64,000 nucleotides of DNA, from IMG/VR virus record IMGVR_UViG_3300036790_000408, positions 62,001 through 126,000 of that record, one strand, 5' to 3'. Source of the DNA: a virus. The stretch's first letter is position 1, and each line of letters begins with the position of its first letter. The translations under genes and the position numbers were made by a program. A model generated the notes under the pieces. That model made no database searches. It saw only the letters and a program-made list of their open reading frames with translations, and had not been told where the DNA came from. Positions 51,101 to 58,709 of this stretch are shown here, in pieces.

Positions 51101-52695
51101 CCCGAGGTGACCGTCCAGCCATCGCCGTTCGAGGCCTGCACTGCGACATCCCAGTTGGTGAAGCCAAGGCTCTTGGCCATCAGGAACGGGTAAGCGTTGG
51201 TGGCAAATGTGCCGTTCGGCTGCATCAAGCCGTCGCCGACCATCAGCATCCATTTCGATGGGGTGGCAGGGGCGGTGCCCGAGGTCGAGCCGCTGTCGAT
51301 CACCGCGCTGGTGAGCGTGATGTGGGTCAGGGCCTCACTGTCTTCCGACAGGTAAATCCGCACCCAGTTGGCGCCGCTGTTCACTAGCCCAGTCAGAACC
51401 TTGAGCACGGTGCCGCCGGTCAGTGCCACGCCCTGGCTGACGATCGCGCCATTGATCAGGATATCGAACAGCGGTGTGCCGCCGGTCGAGGCGACGTTGT
51501 AAAACAGCGTTGCGGCCGAGCTTCCGGTGAAGGAGAAGTCCCAGAACGCCCCGCACCATGAAGTGGACATCGATGCCGCCGGCGCGCGGCCAGTGCTGCT
51601 GTACCAGTTGTATGGGGAGAAACGAAAAGATTTATCGGTGGGCGCAACCGTCGTCGTCGTGCCCGCGACAGCGACGTAATTGATCGTCAGGACACCAGAC
51701 TGGATACCGCTCGATGCGCTTGAAACGGCGATGATGTGGGTCGCCAGCGTGTTGCCGGCGCTGGTCAGGGCGATAGTCGCGGTCAGGTTGTTGTTTGACA
51801 GCGTGACGGTGCCAACCGGCGTCGAGTACGCTATCGCTTCGGTGGTCAGACCAACACTGATCAGCACGTCCGCCACGCTGGCGAACGGGCCGCCTGTCGC
51901 GGTCACCACCACGGTGAGCGGCTTGGTCACTGTCGCCGGGTTAGGCGTCGCCACCGGCGTGCTGATGGCGGTCATCGGGTTGGTCACCACCGTGCCGCCG
52001 TCGAGGTTGGTGTACCCGGTCTGCGGATAGGTTAGGGATTGCCCGGAGCCGCCGCCAAGACAGGTCACGGTGAAGCCGCCGAGCCACCAGCCAAGAGTCC
52101 GGAACGTGATGGTCTCGCCGGCAAAGGCGGCGATGCTGAACGTGCCGGTATTGTAGCCGCTGGTGGTGACCGGAGAGCCACTCTCGATGATGGTGACTTC
52201 GCCGTTGCTGTCGTGATAAATCCATGAAATCAGGTTATCGACCCGATCGACCAGCATGGTTAGAATGCCGTTGGCGTGCCAGATGGACGGCGCGGCATTG
52301 ATCGGAAGATTGTAGGGTGAGCTGGTGAATTTGCCGGCGACCGGGTCCACATCGCCCTGTGGGTCAGCTAGAATGGCTCCTGTGTTACCACCCTCGTCGT
52401 GCAGGGAAATGCCCAGGTTGTAGGACATCAGTATGTTGTTGCTGAGATTTCCGACCTGGCAGATGCCGATTTCGAGCGCGCTCTGCAGGAAAGCGTAACT
52501 GCCGGGTGGGGTGCCGAGCTTGAACTCCATCTGCGTTTTCTGGCCGGCGGGGAAGGTCTGCGCGCCGACCGCCCCGGTGACATTGGAACTCGGGTTGGTC
52601 GCATTCTGCGTGCGCCCCGGGTTGGGATCCGTGCAAACGTTCCCGGATGGGCTCCAGGAGGTGTTATCGAACGAGGTGGTCGACCATGTGGCCAT
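48103..52695 (-). CDS. Giant tail-fibre/adhesin-like protein with degenerate SGNH domain and lectin-like tip
   Basis: The product has 1530 residues. The first ~230 are beta-rich, followed by Ig-like strands. Residues ~480-700 resemble an SGNH (GDSL) esterase, but block I reads VGDGLMQ (G489 replaces the Ser nucleophile) and block III lacks Asn; the final His (H684, TPAGH) is kept. Ig-like repeats (~700-1250) precede a C-terminal ConA-like region (GRWHAGQFAAQYDD, FVSPSVGLTSSQW) typical of phage receptor-binding tips. No signal peptide is present, so a virion protein is more likely than a secreted adhesin. Confidence 0.78.
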   Translation of the reverse strand: MATWSTTSFDNTSWSPSGNVCTDPNPGRTQNATNPSSNVTGAVGAQTFPAGQKTQMEFKLGTPPGSYAFLQSALEIGICQVGNLSNNILMSYNLGISLHDEGGNTGAILADPQGDVDPVAGKFTSSPYNLPINAAPSIWHANGILTMLVDRVDNLISWIYHDSNGEVTIIESGSPVTTSGYNTGTFSIAAFAGETITFRTLGWWLGGFTVTCLGGGSGQSLTYPQTGYTNLDGGTVVTNPMTAISTPVATPNPATVTKPLTVVVTATGGPFASVADVLISVGLTTEAIAYSTPVGTVTLSNNNLTATIALTSAGNTLATHIIAVSSASSGIQSGVLTINYVAVAGTTTTVAPTDKSFRFSPYNWYSSTGRAPAASMSTSWCGAFWDFSFTGSSAATLFYNVASTGGTPLFDILINGAIVSQGVALTGGTVLKVLTGLVNSGANWVRIYLSEDSEALTHITLTSAVIDSGSTSGTAPATPSKWMLMVGDGLMQPNGTFATNAYPFLMAKSLGFTNWDVAVQASNGDGWTVTSGETGLQYYAATGNSLWDLVDPAGQTGLVSGLISAQGAANTPPNVIWICLAEADCTAAVAVATLQARMVAAFAALRAASSTATLIVLEIPFGLEDSTAFATGATYVTCLLAAVAQANTAGSNIQTVDHGGTFAAAMRTNGQLQSGNIYPTPAGHVTLATANSAALTSLLNPVVIAPSVTVNVPSPLVAGSQLISGSYTGTISNIWLAWAPSQYNLATSPIVVLAKLSGGSFSATMNLTAPAPAGSSTGTGNTPVNGSPNLVASTMYYSTNANLAATTVNNSAAATITFPTIPDQLQGQACAVEVGFNYQANNPSAPAGTPQNNILIEVGTTGGTPTALANYCILPPGATITVPASIPNQKTGTPFSIQVGFNYVPNRNNLFYTPPDASPTTVVNGTTVTAFSTGLSNNGTITWDSTGQLATFTFNFNTATTWSFQIFDTSDSGIRSAQVSFVTQAGATAGGNSTVPTPGAPLAVSVASATPTWDATGQILTVPMSCAALGTNTLLIEDTTVSASAPITGSVSFTVNTDSVTGGGIVDLASVPGGPIQLQPQTNGTWTAAPGNWALSAGKTLTVDWSDGTVNTTTRPVGVTILNQTLLNYAFTLFTLNQQVANQPIPLNFIWVGGIPTSIDVTFNNGATWSTIPAANLGLNQNTYTGSATYAAGLPAQSIPAGYCQIRDTQIPSVVGKMGAFTVSAFTPNVVSGAGLLFYFDPANPACTTLDQNGNVLQINDAYGSGRFMVLGPLDLPPAPIASVPPALTQAPQAFNLAKAAVGPAAPMQRTSGSDGLRSLVKMTPTSILDNQLDPNANFFTAGTVGNSPNNVNDPLITLPNTTNMTTGAYVIAQAFYVDVTVDGGVNAGYGAGLLWGSWLTSSTVNYLTAGRWHAGQFAAQYDDAASGEFVSPSVGLTSSQWGSSTLVKNGASFSWQLNGGAMQAGTITDTTAFDCTTCGWGASVSNYLNQPGGNALPVMGAFAIYSGTMSSADQASLGLMVRQSVGLFT

Positions 52696-52767
52696 CAGGC
52701 AGAAGCTCCCATCAATTTCCGCCTTATGCCAGGAATTGTGTCGAGTCTGCCACCCTAGGCAAAATCC

Positions 52768-52796
52768 TTGCCGCGAATGGGAGGGTCACTTAATAT
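52768..52796 (+). promoter_or_regulatory. Sigma-70-type promoter for the 52878 operon
   Basis: TTGCCG (52768-52773) and TAATAT (52791-52796) are separated by 17 bases, 82 bases before the ATG. The region lies between divergent genes, so it may also carry the promoter of the giant gene on the other strand. Confidence 0.65.
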
Positions 52797-52877
52797 GCTC
52801 ACGGGGATGACTACTCTGTTACAGAAGAAATATCAGATGTGGCTCCGCCACCCAACAGAGCGACTAGGATATTAGAA

Positions 52878-53219
52878 ATGCTCGACGTTGAAAAAGCAGA
52901 TGACGCTTGGGATTACGCTTTCAAAAATGTGTCCGAAGACAAGCTTGATCGAGTAGGGAAAAGCTTACTCAGAAGCCTGAATAAACGTCACTTTCGTTTA
53001 GCCCAAAAATTACACGCCACCGGCCGCACCGATCTGCGTGATTTGGTTTTTAGAGGGGAAATGAAGACGGCAACGGCGTTGAGGCTTGCAGAGGGGCGAC
53101 CAGGGATACCTCCTCGATATGTGGCGCTCAAGCGCGCCTGGAATTTAGCAAGCCCGGAAGATCGTCGGAAGCTACTTTTGGAAGCCGCGGCCAATGGCGC
53201 GGATATGAAAATCGATTAG
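52878..53219 (+). CDS. Small helical protein heading the second ParB-methyltransferase operon
   Basis: The product has 113 residues from ATG 52878 (AGGA ~9 bases upstream); GTG 52839 would add 13 residues. All-helical and charged (DKLDRVGKSLLRSLNKRHF, TATALRLAEGRPGIP). No family recognised; a regulator is possible. Confidence 0.5.
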   Translation: MLDVEKADDAWDYAFKNVSEDKLDRVGKSLLRSLNKRHFRLAQKLHATGRTDLRDLVFRGEMKTATALRLAEGRPGIPPRYVALKRAWNLASPEDRRKLLLEAAANGADMKID

Positions 53220-53228
53220 GAGACGCCT

Positions 53229-54485
53229 ATGCGACCGCAGCCCCCGACAATTCCATTCCACGATTTGACCAATCAACCCAGAGATGAATTACCCCAAGAT
53301 TTAGTCGTAAGGTTTCACCGTTTCGCCGAGATATTCCCCATGATGACTCGGGAGGAACATGACGATCTGGTAACCGATATCGAGAAGCACGGTCTACGGG
53401 AGCCCATCGTTAAGTACGAAGGAAAAATCCTGGATGGCCGCAATCGCTTTGTAGCCGCATTAGAGGCCGAGGTCGAGATCACCGAGGTGGAATACGACGG
53501 CGACGACGCGCTTGAATTCGTCATGTCGAAAAACAAACACCGCCGACATCTCAGCGAACCTCAAAAACACGACGTCGGCGCTGAGTACGCCAATCTTCGT
53601 AGGGGGCGCCCCCAGAAGGGAAAACCGGCAACGTTGCCTATTTTAGCTAAAGCAATAGAAAGGGATCGCGTTACCCAAGCTGAAGCCTCCAAGGTAATGG
53701 GCGTGTCGGAGCGATCGATACGAGCTGCCACCGTGGTTCATGAGAAAGCTATTCCAGCAATCCGGAAACGCTATAAGCAGGGACACGTCGCAACCCACAT
53801 CGCACAAAAAATTGCCAGGATGCCCTCCGAGCAGCAAGAGGAGATCGCCGAACTTCCAACGAAAGACATCCCTGGAGCGGTCAAAAAGGTGCAGCGAGCA
53901 GTCAAGGAGAAAGAACTCGGCGAAGCCACCAGGAAGGCCGCCAAGAGGCTCGGAAGCGCACTCTACAACGTCATCTATGCGGACCCGCCGTGGCGCTTCG
54001 AGCCGCGCTCGCGCGACACTGGGATGGATCGGGCGGCCGACAATCACTATCCGACCTTGTCGCTAAGCGACATCATAGCGATCAAGGTGCCAGCAGCAGA
54101 CGATTGCGTGCTGTTTCTGTGGGCAACCGTGCCGATGCTGCCGGACGCGCTCCAACTCATGGAGAGTTGGGATTTCGACTATCGCAGCCATCAGGTCTGG
54201 GACAAGCAGCACATCGGCACCGGGTACTGGTTCCGCAACAGGCATGAGCTGCTTCTGGTGGGTACTCGAGGCGATATGCCGGCCCCAGCCCCAGGGCAGC
54301 AATACGAGTCGTTGATCTCGATCCAGGCGACCCGGCACAGCGAGAAGCCGTTCGCATTCAGGGAGATGATCGACGAGCTCTATCCCACCGCTTCGAAACT
54401 GGAAATGTTCGCCCGTGGCGGCGACATTGCCGGCTGGGATCGATGGGGCTCAGAAGCGACCGAGGCGGAGGAAGCCGCGGATTAA
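53229..54485 (+). CDS. ParB-domain MT-A70-type DNA adenine methyltransferase
   Basis: The product has 418 residues. The N-terminal ParB/Srx domain (DDLVTDIEKHGLREPIV, ILDGRNRFVAALEAE) is followed by an HTH-like TQAEASKVMGVSERSIRAA and an MT-A70 domain with intact catalytic motif YADPPWRF, FLWATVPMLPDAL and HSEKPFAFREMIDELYP. It would methylate adenines in DNA, perhaps for restriction avoidance. Unlike the 18820 gene, its catalytic motif is intact. Confidence 0.9.
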   Translation: MRPQPPTIPFHDLTNQPRDELPQDLVVRFHRFAEIFPMMTREEHDDLVTDIEKHGLREPIVKYEGKILDGRNRFVAALEAEVEITEVEYDGDDALEFVMSKNKHRRHLSEPQKHDVGAEYANLRRGRPQKGKPATLPILAKAIERDRVTQAEASKVMGVSERSIRAATVVHEKAIPAIRKRYKQGHVATHIAQKIARMPSEQQEEIAELPTKDIPGAVKKVQRAVKEKELGEATRKAAKRLGSALYNVIYADPPWRFEPRSRDTGMDRAADNHYPTLSLSDIIAIKVPAADDCVLFLWATVPMLPDALQLMESWDFDYRSHQVWDKQHIGTGYWFRNRHELLLVGTRGDMPAPAPGQQYESLISIQATRHSEKPFAFREMIDELYPTASKLEMFARGGDIAGWDRWGSEATEAEEAAD

Positions 54486-54491
54486 CGGGAG

Positions 54492-54755
54492 ATGGACATG
54501 CAGACGTGGCCGAGTGATAAGCCGAAAAAGACGCCGATGCTACAGGTGGAACTGCGGGCGCCGAACGGCGCTCGTATGGTGGCGTGGATCGAGAAAGAGC
54601 ACGCGATCGTCGGCCGGCGAATGGATTTCAACATGGGCGAGGGGAAACGCACCCCGGTCATGGAAGTTATCCAGGCGTGGACCATCGAGCGAGACATCAC
54701 TGAAATTTCTCAACGACAATCCGACCAGCGGGATTATGGCGGATCGATACACTGA
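54492..54755 (+). CDS. Hypothetical protein
   Basis: The product has 87 residues, following the methyltransferase by 6 bases. A short beta part (LQVELRAPNGARMVAWIEKE) and a charged C-terminus. No family was recognised. Confidence 0.55.
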   Translation: MDMQTWPSDKPKKTPMLQVELRAPNGARMVAWIEKEHAIVGRRMDFNMGEGKRTPVMEVIQAWTIERDITEISQRQSDQRDYGGSIH

Positions 54756-54984
54756 GGAGGCCGGGGTGCCCAACAACCACATGGCGTTCTGGAACGCGAT
54801 GACCGACGAGGTGGTGTTCGATTGGGATCTGATCGAGACGATAGCCGGGCGCCCCAAGCATCCGCGGTACTCACTTGCTCGAATTTTTCAGGAGGCCAGA
54901 GCGCATGGAGCACGAACTAAAGTGCTACCCGTCGTACTTCGACGCAATGAAACGAGGGGAGAAAAACTTCGAGGTGCGGCGTGA
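54736..54984 (+). CDS. Hypothetical protein overlapping the DUF3850 gene
   Basis: The product has 82 residues. FWNAMTDEVVFDWDLIETIA looks protein-like. It overlaps the next gene by 80 bases in another frame, and its last third may be out-of-frame read-through, so support is limited. Confidence 0.4.
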   Translation: MADRYTEEAGVPNNHMAFWNAMTDEVVFDWDLIETIAGRPKHPRYSLARIFQEARAHGARTKVLPVVLRRNETRGEKLRGAA

Positions 54985-55165
54985 CGATCGCGGGTTCCAA
55001 CGCGGCGACACGCTGCAACTGCGCCGATATGAACGGACATATGGTGGAACCTACACCGGCGACCGGCTTTACAAGCGCATCACCTGGATCCTGTCCGGCG
55101 GACAGCTCGGCATAGAGCCGGGCTATGTCGTGCTGGCCCTGGTTGACATCGGAGACCCCCAATGA
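54905..55165 (+). CDS. DUF3850 (ASCH/PUA-like) protein
   Basis: The product has 86 residues from ATG 54905 within a slightly longer frame. HELKCYPSYFDAMKRGEKNF, EVRRDDRGFQRGDTLQLRRY and LSGGQLGIEPGYVVLAL match DUF3850, an ASCH-related RNA-binding fold common in phages. It overlaps the zinc-finger gene (ATGA). Confidence 0.8.
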   Translation: MEHELKCYPSYFDAMKRGEKNFEVRRDDRGFQRGDTLQLRRYERTYGGTYTGDRLYKRITWILSGGQLGIEPGYVVLALVDIGDPQ

Positions 55166-55377
55166 TCGTGCCCAGCAGAATGGAATGCGACAACTGCGGC
55201 CAGGTGAAGAACTCTGAGCACTTTTTCACCCTGCAGAAGAACACCTTTCCGGATCGTCACTTTTGTAGCTTTGAATGTCTCGAAAAGTGGGTTATGAAAC
55301 GTCCTGAAGAGACACCACTAGGTAAAGCACACGATTTCGGATGGCGACCACGTACTGGATCCCCCTACTCATCCTAG
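55162..55377 (+). CDS. Small zinc-finger protein
   Basis: The product has 71 residues. CDNCGQVKNSEHFF and FCSFECLEKW give two Cys pairs for a zinc finger. It is coupled to the DUF3850 gene. Role is unknown. Confidence 0.6.
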   Translation: MIVPSRMECDNCGQVKNSEHFFTLQKNTFPDRHFCSFECLEKWVMKRPEETPLGKAHDFGWRPRTGSPYSS

Positions 55378-55421
55378 GCCTGGTGGCGCTCGCCGCGATC
55401 TCGATCAGTCTGGGGAAGTGA
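55341..55421 (+). CDS. 26-residue single-pass membrane peptide
   Basis: The frame reads MATTYWIPLLILGLVALAAI and ends SISLGK. It starts inside the zinc-finger gene and ends one base before the next ATG. Its fit and one clean membrane helix suggest a real microprotein, but this is unproven. Confidence 0.4.
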   Translation: MATTYWIPLLILGLVALAAISISLGK

Positions 55422-55422
55422 C

Positions 55423-55677
55423 ATGGTCACCGCTTATGTGGTGATCCTCATTTTCCTCAGTTTTGTGCAGATTTTGACCATCGTGATGATCCACCACTTC
55501 TCCACCGAGCTGCAAAAACACATGGCGGACCACAGCCGGCACCTGCGTGATCTGTTCGATATTATCGACGGAAATCGTGCCATGAACACACCAAAACACG
55601 GCTTCCAATATGGCCGTATATACAGCGGAAAAGCACCCGAAGAGGATCAAAATACCGACCAGAAAGCGGATAATTGA
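55423..55677 (+). CDS. Small membrane protein
   Basis: The product has 84 residues: an N-terminal membrane helix (AYVVILIFLSFVQILTIVMI) and a hydrophilic tail. It closes the plus-strand operon; the next genes are on the minus strand. Confidence 0.55.
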   Translation: MVTAYVVILIFLSFVQILTIVMIHHFSTELQKHMADHSRHLRDLFDIIDGNRAMNTPKHGFQYGRIYSGKAPEEDQNTDQKADN

Positions 55678-55716
55678 CCGCAAAGTCAGCGCTTGAATGA
55701 ATTGACTTTCGATAAG

Positions 55717-55908
55717 TCAATTCGAGCGCGGGATAACCCGCCCAGCTTTGTCAAAATTCGGCCTTAATTCAGTTTGCGCCTCATAGCTCTCGGCGAGCCC
55801 GAGCAGGCCGGTTTCCCAGCAGGCCATGCATATCCCCTCATTCTCCAGGAACGCCAGCTCAAAGCCGCCGAGAGGGGCTTTGCATTCGGTGCAAATGAAA
55901 TCAGGCAC
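55717..55908 (-). CDS. Small zinc-ribbon protein
   Basis: The product has 63 residues. FICTECKAPLGG and EGICMACWETG form a CxxC...CxxC ribbon. Overlaps the upstream gene by 8 bases. Unknown role. Confidence 0.6.
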   Translation of the reverse strand: MPDFICTECKAPLGGFELAFLENEGICMACWETGLLGLAESYEAQTELRPNFDKAGRVIPRSN

Positions 55909-56161
55909 CTTCCACCCCCATCATGGCGACGATCGCCGCATTGATCAGGGCGTCCTTGGCTTCTGCCTCGGTGTTGTAGTAGCCAACCGTCGTTCCATCC
56001 CTGCCGGTGCGCACCCAGGCCTTCCAGGGCTGGGGGAGACGCGGGAACTGCTGGGCGATGCGTATGACCGGGCCAACAAAGAAGTGGCCCATGAACAGGT
56101 TGTCGCCGGGATCGGGGTTGTTGACGCGCCAGGTGAAGGTGGGGAACATTCGCTCTCTCAC
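55901..56161 (-). CDS. Hypothetical protein
   Basis: The product has 86 residues. PWKAWVRTGRDGTTVGYYNT and EAEAKDALINAAIVAM suggest a short alpha-beta domain. It overlaps both neighbours. No family was recognised. Confidence 0.55.
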   Translation of the reverse strand: MRERMFPTFTWRVNNPDPGDNLFMGHFFVGPVIRIAQQFPRLPQPWKAWVRTGRDGTTVGYYNTEAEAKDALINAAIVAMMGVEGA

Positions 56162-56481
56162 TGTTGGATCAATCCATTCGAAAGGATGACGGCGATCATG
56201 GTTGCGCTATCTTGGCACAGTCGCCAAGCGGTAATATCGTCGCCGAGCGTCTTGGCGATTTCGGATAGCACGAGAGTGATGTAGTCGATGATCTCGGGGA
56301 GCTTCCAGACTTCATCGAGCTTCTCGTCGTAGCCGGATATGGCGATGGCGAATTGCGCGTTTCGATAGTGCTGTTGTGATGAAATGAAACTCTGGGCGGC
56401 CAATATCCCCTCGGCTGACGACAGCCTGCCGCGCCCGCCGATGATTACAATAACCTCGTCAACGTCGCACGGATCCGTCAT
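56158..56481 (-). CDS. Hypothetical helical protein
   Basis: The product has 107 residues with VDEVIVIIGGRGRLSSAEGI and helical segments after it. First gene of the 55717-56481 operon. An upstream region with an operator-like repeat and competing hairpins precedes it. Confidence 0.55.
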   Translation of the reverse strand: MTDPCDVDEVIVIIGGRGRLSSAEGILAAQSFISSQQHYRNAQFAIAISGYDEKLDEVWKLPEIIDYITLVLSEIAKTLGDDITAWRLCQDSATMIAVILSNGLIQQ

Positions 56482-56620
56482 GACACATCCACGAATAGGG
56501 ATGCCCCGGTCCGCGGCGATGGGGTCATCGCGAACCGGGGGTTAGCGCCGATCAGAACCCACCACCAAAGGGGCTATCGACCGGATAAAGCATATTGGTC
56601 ACCGGTGCTATTTAGCAAGA

Positions 56621-56646
56621 ATTTTATGCACCAGATGCACCAATTT
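56621..56646 (-). promoter_or_regulatory. Second copy of the regulator-like site
   Basis: On the minus strand ATTGGTGCATCTGGT (56630-56644) is identical over 15 bases to 21265-21279 before the ribbon-helix-helix gene, and GGTGCAT is repeated at 9-base spacing. It suggests joint control by the 21020-21223 protein. Confidence 0.55.
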
Positions 56647-56790
56647 CACACAGTATCCTCCCGTGATGATCACGCTAACGTAAAATAAACTTCAGGGATA
56701 GTGCGGAGATTACCCACACGCGGAACTAGAATATTTCGATGTATGGTGGCATACTGTACTGTAGCGTACATTTGCGGTTGAGACGGAAAA

Positions 56791-56866
56791 CTACCACGTG
56801 ACGCCGTGCGGGGTATCCTCGTGGTAATTCTCACCGCGGCATGACGGGAGCCGTCCACGGATACCC
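56791..56866 (-). ncRNA. Attenuator-like RNA with competing hairpins
   Basis: On the minus strand GGGTATCCGTGG can pair with CCACGAGGATACCC (12 bp, 2-base bulge). The start of the second arm, TACCACG, can instead pair with CGTGGTA, which is followed by GTTTTCC. The two folds exclude each other, as in transcription attenuators. It precedes the 56481 operon. No known riboswitch was recognised. Confidence 0.4.
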
Positions 56867-56927
56867 GTCCATAACATTCGACGGCCGAGTCGCTAGCTCG
56901 GTTTGTTCTTCACGTTTTCGTTGTGGG

Positions 56928-57194
56928 CTAGCTCTGGGGTAGGTGGGCAGTGCCGCCGAGCACATCACCCAGGCTGATGCCTTGGGCCTCGGCCTCGGCC
57001 CGCTGTTCGTCGGTCATGGACCTCCAGGTGGTGGTCAGGTGTTCGGCCATGAAGGCGTCGGTAGCGGCCATGATGACATCGGCGAGGCCGAGCGCCAGAA
57101 TGTCCTGCACATCCTGGCCGAACGGTGGCGGCACCGGGAAGAGCAGCAGCCGGGCGAATTTGAGCGCGGTCTGGTTAAATTCCGATTGTTCCAC
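56928..57194 (-). CDS. Hypothetical protein
   Basis: The product has 88 residues, helical, with LLLFPVPPPFGQDVQDILAL and TDEQRAEAEAQGISLGDVLG. Last gene before the attenuator-like region. Function is unknown. Confidence 0.5.
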   Translation of the reverse strand: MEQSEFNQTALKFARLLLFPVPPPFGQDVQDILALGLADVIMAATDAFMAEHLTTTWRSMTDEQRAEAEAQGISLGDVLGGTAHLPQS

Positions 57195-57256
57195 GGCAAG
57201 GCTCCTTGGTGGTGATTTTGAAATTCCAGCCGCTCAGGAAACGGCATTAAGTTGCG

Positions 57257-57793
57257 TCAGAGGGGTTTGACGTAGGTCCATCCATATGACGCCGCGCGGC
57301 TTGGGGTGCGGTGAGCGACCCCTACGGCTTTCCAGGTCTGATCGGTCCAGAGGGCGGGGAAGTCGACCGGTTCGGAGTCTTTCACCAGTATGCCGTGGAG
57401 GGTATGCCATGTGAGGTTCCTGGTGCCTGCAGGAGGTTCGCAGTTGGGGATATGTTCGCTGCGCCGGGTGCGTTGGATGGTTAGGCGAAAGCAGACGACG
57501 CAAACATCGGTGCGCAGCCATCTGCCCTCGGTGTGGCCGAATTTGCAGGGGGCATCATAGTATCTCGTGGCGGGTGGCTTGACCTCGGCCGGATGGTCGA
57601 TCCGCCACTGGCGGATCCTGGCCAGGTCCGCGTCGACATTCGCCTGGCACTGGACGCAGCGACGATTATGGACATAACGCTCGGTCAAATGCCCACGGAT
57701 GCAGGGTTTGACCGCGGGGAAGGTGTCCTTGCCAGCTTTGATGGCGGCATTGCGAGCCAAGCGGGAAGCGTGCTTAAGGTCAAGCTCGCTCAC
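57257..57793 (-). CDS. Double zinc-finger protein of endonuclease VII-like type
   Basis: The product has 178 residues from GTG 57793 overlapping the previous stop (GTGA). Two GH-type Cys clusters are visible: PCIRGHLTERYVHNRRCVQC and PCKFGHTEGRWLRTDVCVVC. The same pattern occurs in the 58302 and 58710 products. The second half lacks an HNH core, so it is probably a DNA-binding relative rather than a nuclease. Confidence 0.65.
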   Translation of the reverse strand: MSELDLKHASRLARNAAIKAGKDTFPAVKPCIRGHLTERYVHNRRCVQCQANVDADLARIRQWRIDHPAEVKPPATRYYDAPCKFGHTEGRWLRTDVCVVCFRLTIQRTRRSEHIPNCEPPAGTRNLTWHTLHGILVKDSEPVDFPALWTDQTWKAVGVAHRTPSRAASYGWTYVKPL

Positions 57794-58038
57794 GGCATAT
57801 TCTCTTTCATGAGGTCGAGGACGGTCTGTCCGACCACCATGACGGCCTTGGTTCCGGCTTCCCACATAGCTGTTGCAACGCCCTCGATCAGGATGGCTCG
57901 GAGGTCCGGATTGAGTTCGTTGAATGGGGTGTCTTTCCCGTCCTCCGAGGTGCATTGGAGCATGGCTTTGGCAGCGCCAGCCGTGGCCTGGATGGCCTGC
58001 TGCTGATGTTTGATCTGGGCGGGAGATAGTTCAGCCAT
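57790..58038 (-). CDS. Small helical hypothetical protein
   Basis: The product has 82 residues. AELSPAQIKHQQQAIQATAG then AILIEGVATAMWEAGTKAV. The LIEG(V/C)...M segment resembles the next upstream product (AAMIEGCSKVMVDQA), so the two may be distant paralogues. Confidence 0.5.
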   Translation of the reverse strand: MAELSPAQIKHQQQAIQATAGAAKAMLQCTSEDGKDTPFNELNPDLRAILIEGVATAMWEAGTKAVMVVGQTVLDLMKENMP

Positions 58039-58312
58039 GGTCGAGATCCTTGACGAATTTTTTGAATTCCAGAAGAGAGACAGCCTCCCCGATGAACAGC
58101 CGGGCTTGGTCGACCATCACCTTGGAGCATCCTTCGATCATGGCTGCGCGGATCAGGTCGGGTAATTTTGAGAACTGCGAAGTCCCGTCGGCCGGATCGA
58201 CGATGCCCCTGGTCAACAGCGAAATTGACAGATCGCGTACTTGTCGTTCGATGTGCTCGTTGGACGGATCGGGTGGCTGTGACTGGTCGGAACTGACGTC
58301 TTCATGCTCCAT
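58031..58312 (-). CDS. Small helical hypothetical protein
   Basis: The product has 93 residues with an acidic N-terminus and KLPDLIRAAMIEGCSKVMVD. It may be a paralogue of the 57790 product. It overlaps both neighbours. Confidence 0.5.
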   Translation of the reverse strand: MEHEDVSSDQSQPPDPSNEHIERQVRDLSISLLTRGIVDPADGTSQFSKLPDLIRAAMIEGCSKVMVDQARLFIGEAVSLLEFKKFVKDLDHG

Positions 58313-58553
58313 TCTTCTGCTCCTTCAGCCTGGCCCGGTAGGCCTGATGATAATCCGGATGCTGACGCAGCCAGTTTGCTCGGGAGGCTTGGCTCTGGGG
58401 CTTGAGCGCGTGCGCCTTGGCACACTCGACGCAAACCGACCCGCTGGTATAGCGCAGGGAGTGATGACCCTGCCGACAGGGGTAGCCGGGATCGTAAAAC
58501 CGGTCACCCTTGGCCATGGCAAGCTGCCGCGGGGAGTTGGGGTCCAGCCTCAT
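58302..58553 (-). CDS. Small zinc-finger protein with GH-type Cys cluster
   Basis: The product has 83 residues. GYPCRQGHHSLRYTSGSVCVEC is the Cys-GH-Cys cluster found also in the 57257 and 58710 genes. A basic helix follows (RANWLRQHPDYHQAYRARL). It could bind DNA on its own or with the neighbouring nuclease. Confidence 0.6.
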   Translation of the reverse strand: MRLDPNSPRQLAMAKGDRFYDPGYPCRQGHHSLRYTSGSVCVECAKAHALKPQSQASRANWLRQHPDYHQAYRARLKEQKNGA

Positions 58554-58709
58554 GAGTGCTCCGAAATATTGGATTTCTTATATTTCGGTTGGAGGGCGAA
58601 GGGAAGAGAAATATTTGACTGATAGGTGGTGTGGAATAAAGTGTTATGGTTCAGTGTTATGTATATACGGATGTAGTGTGTAAACCCGGTGATCCGGGAG
58701 ACTTTTTGG

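Larger units (their letters stand above)
56482..56927. other. 446-base gene-free regulatory region
   Basis: I see no credible gene here; one 62-codon minus frame at 56670-56858 has no protein-like pattern. The region holds the regulator-like repeat at 56621-56646 and the mutually exclusive hairpins at 56791-56866. A possible minus-strand promoter TTGCTA lies near 56614-56609 with a weak TATGCT 18 bases on. Confidence 0.55.

Noticed and set aside
50267-51253. 328-codon minus-strand frame inside the giant gene
   Set aside because: Same-strand shadow of the 1530-codon gene, rich in Arg/Gly/His as expected for out-of-frame GC-rich DNA.
56670-56858. 62-codon minus-strand frame in the gene-free region
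   Set aside because: No ribosome-binding site, no protein-like pattern, and it overlaps the competing hairpins.
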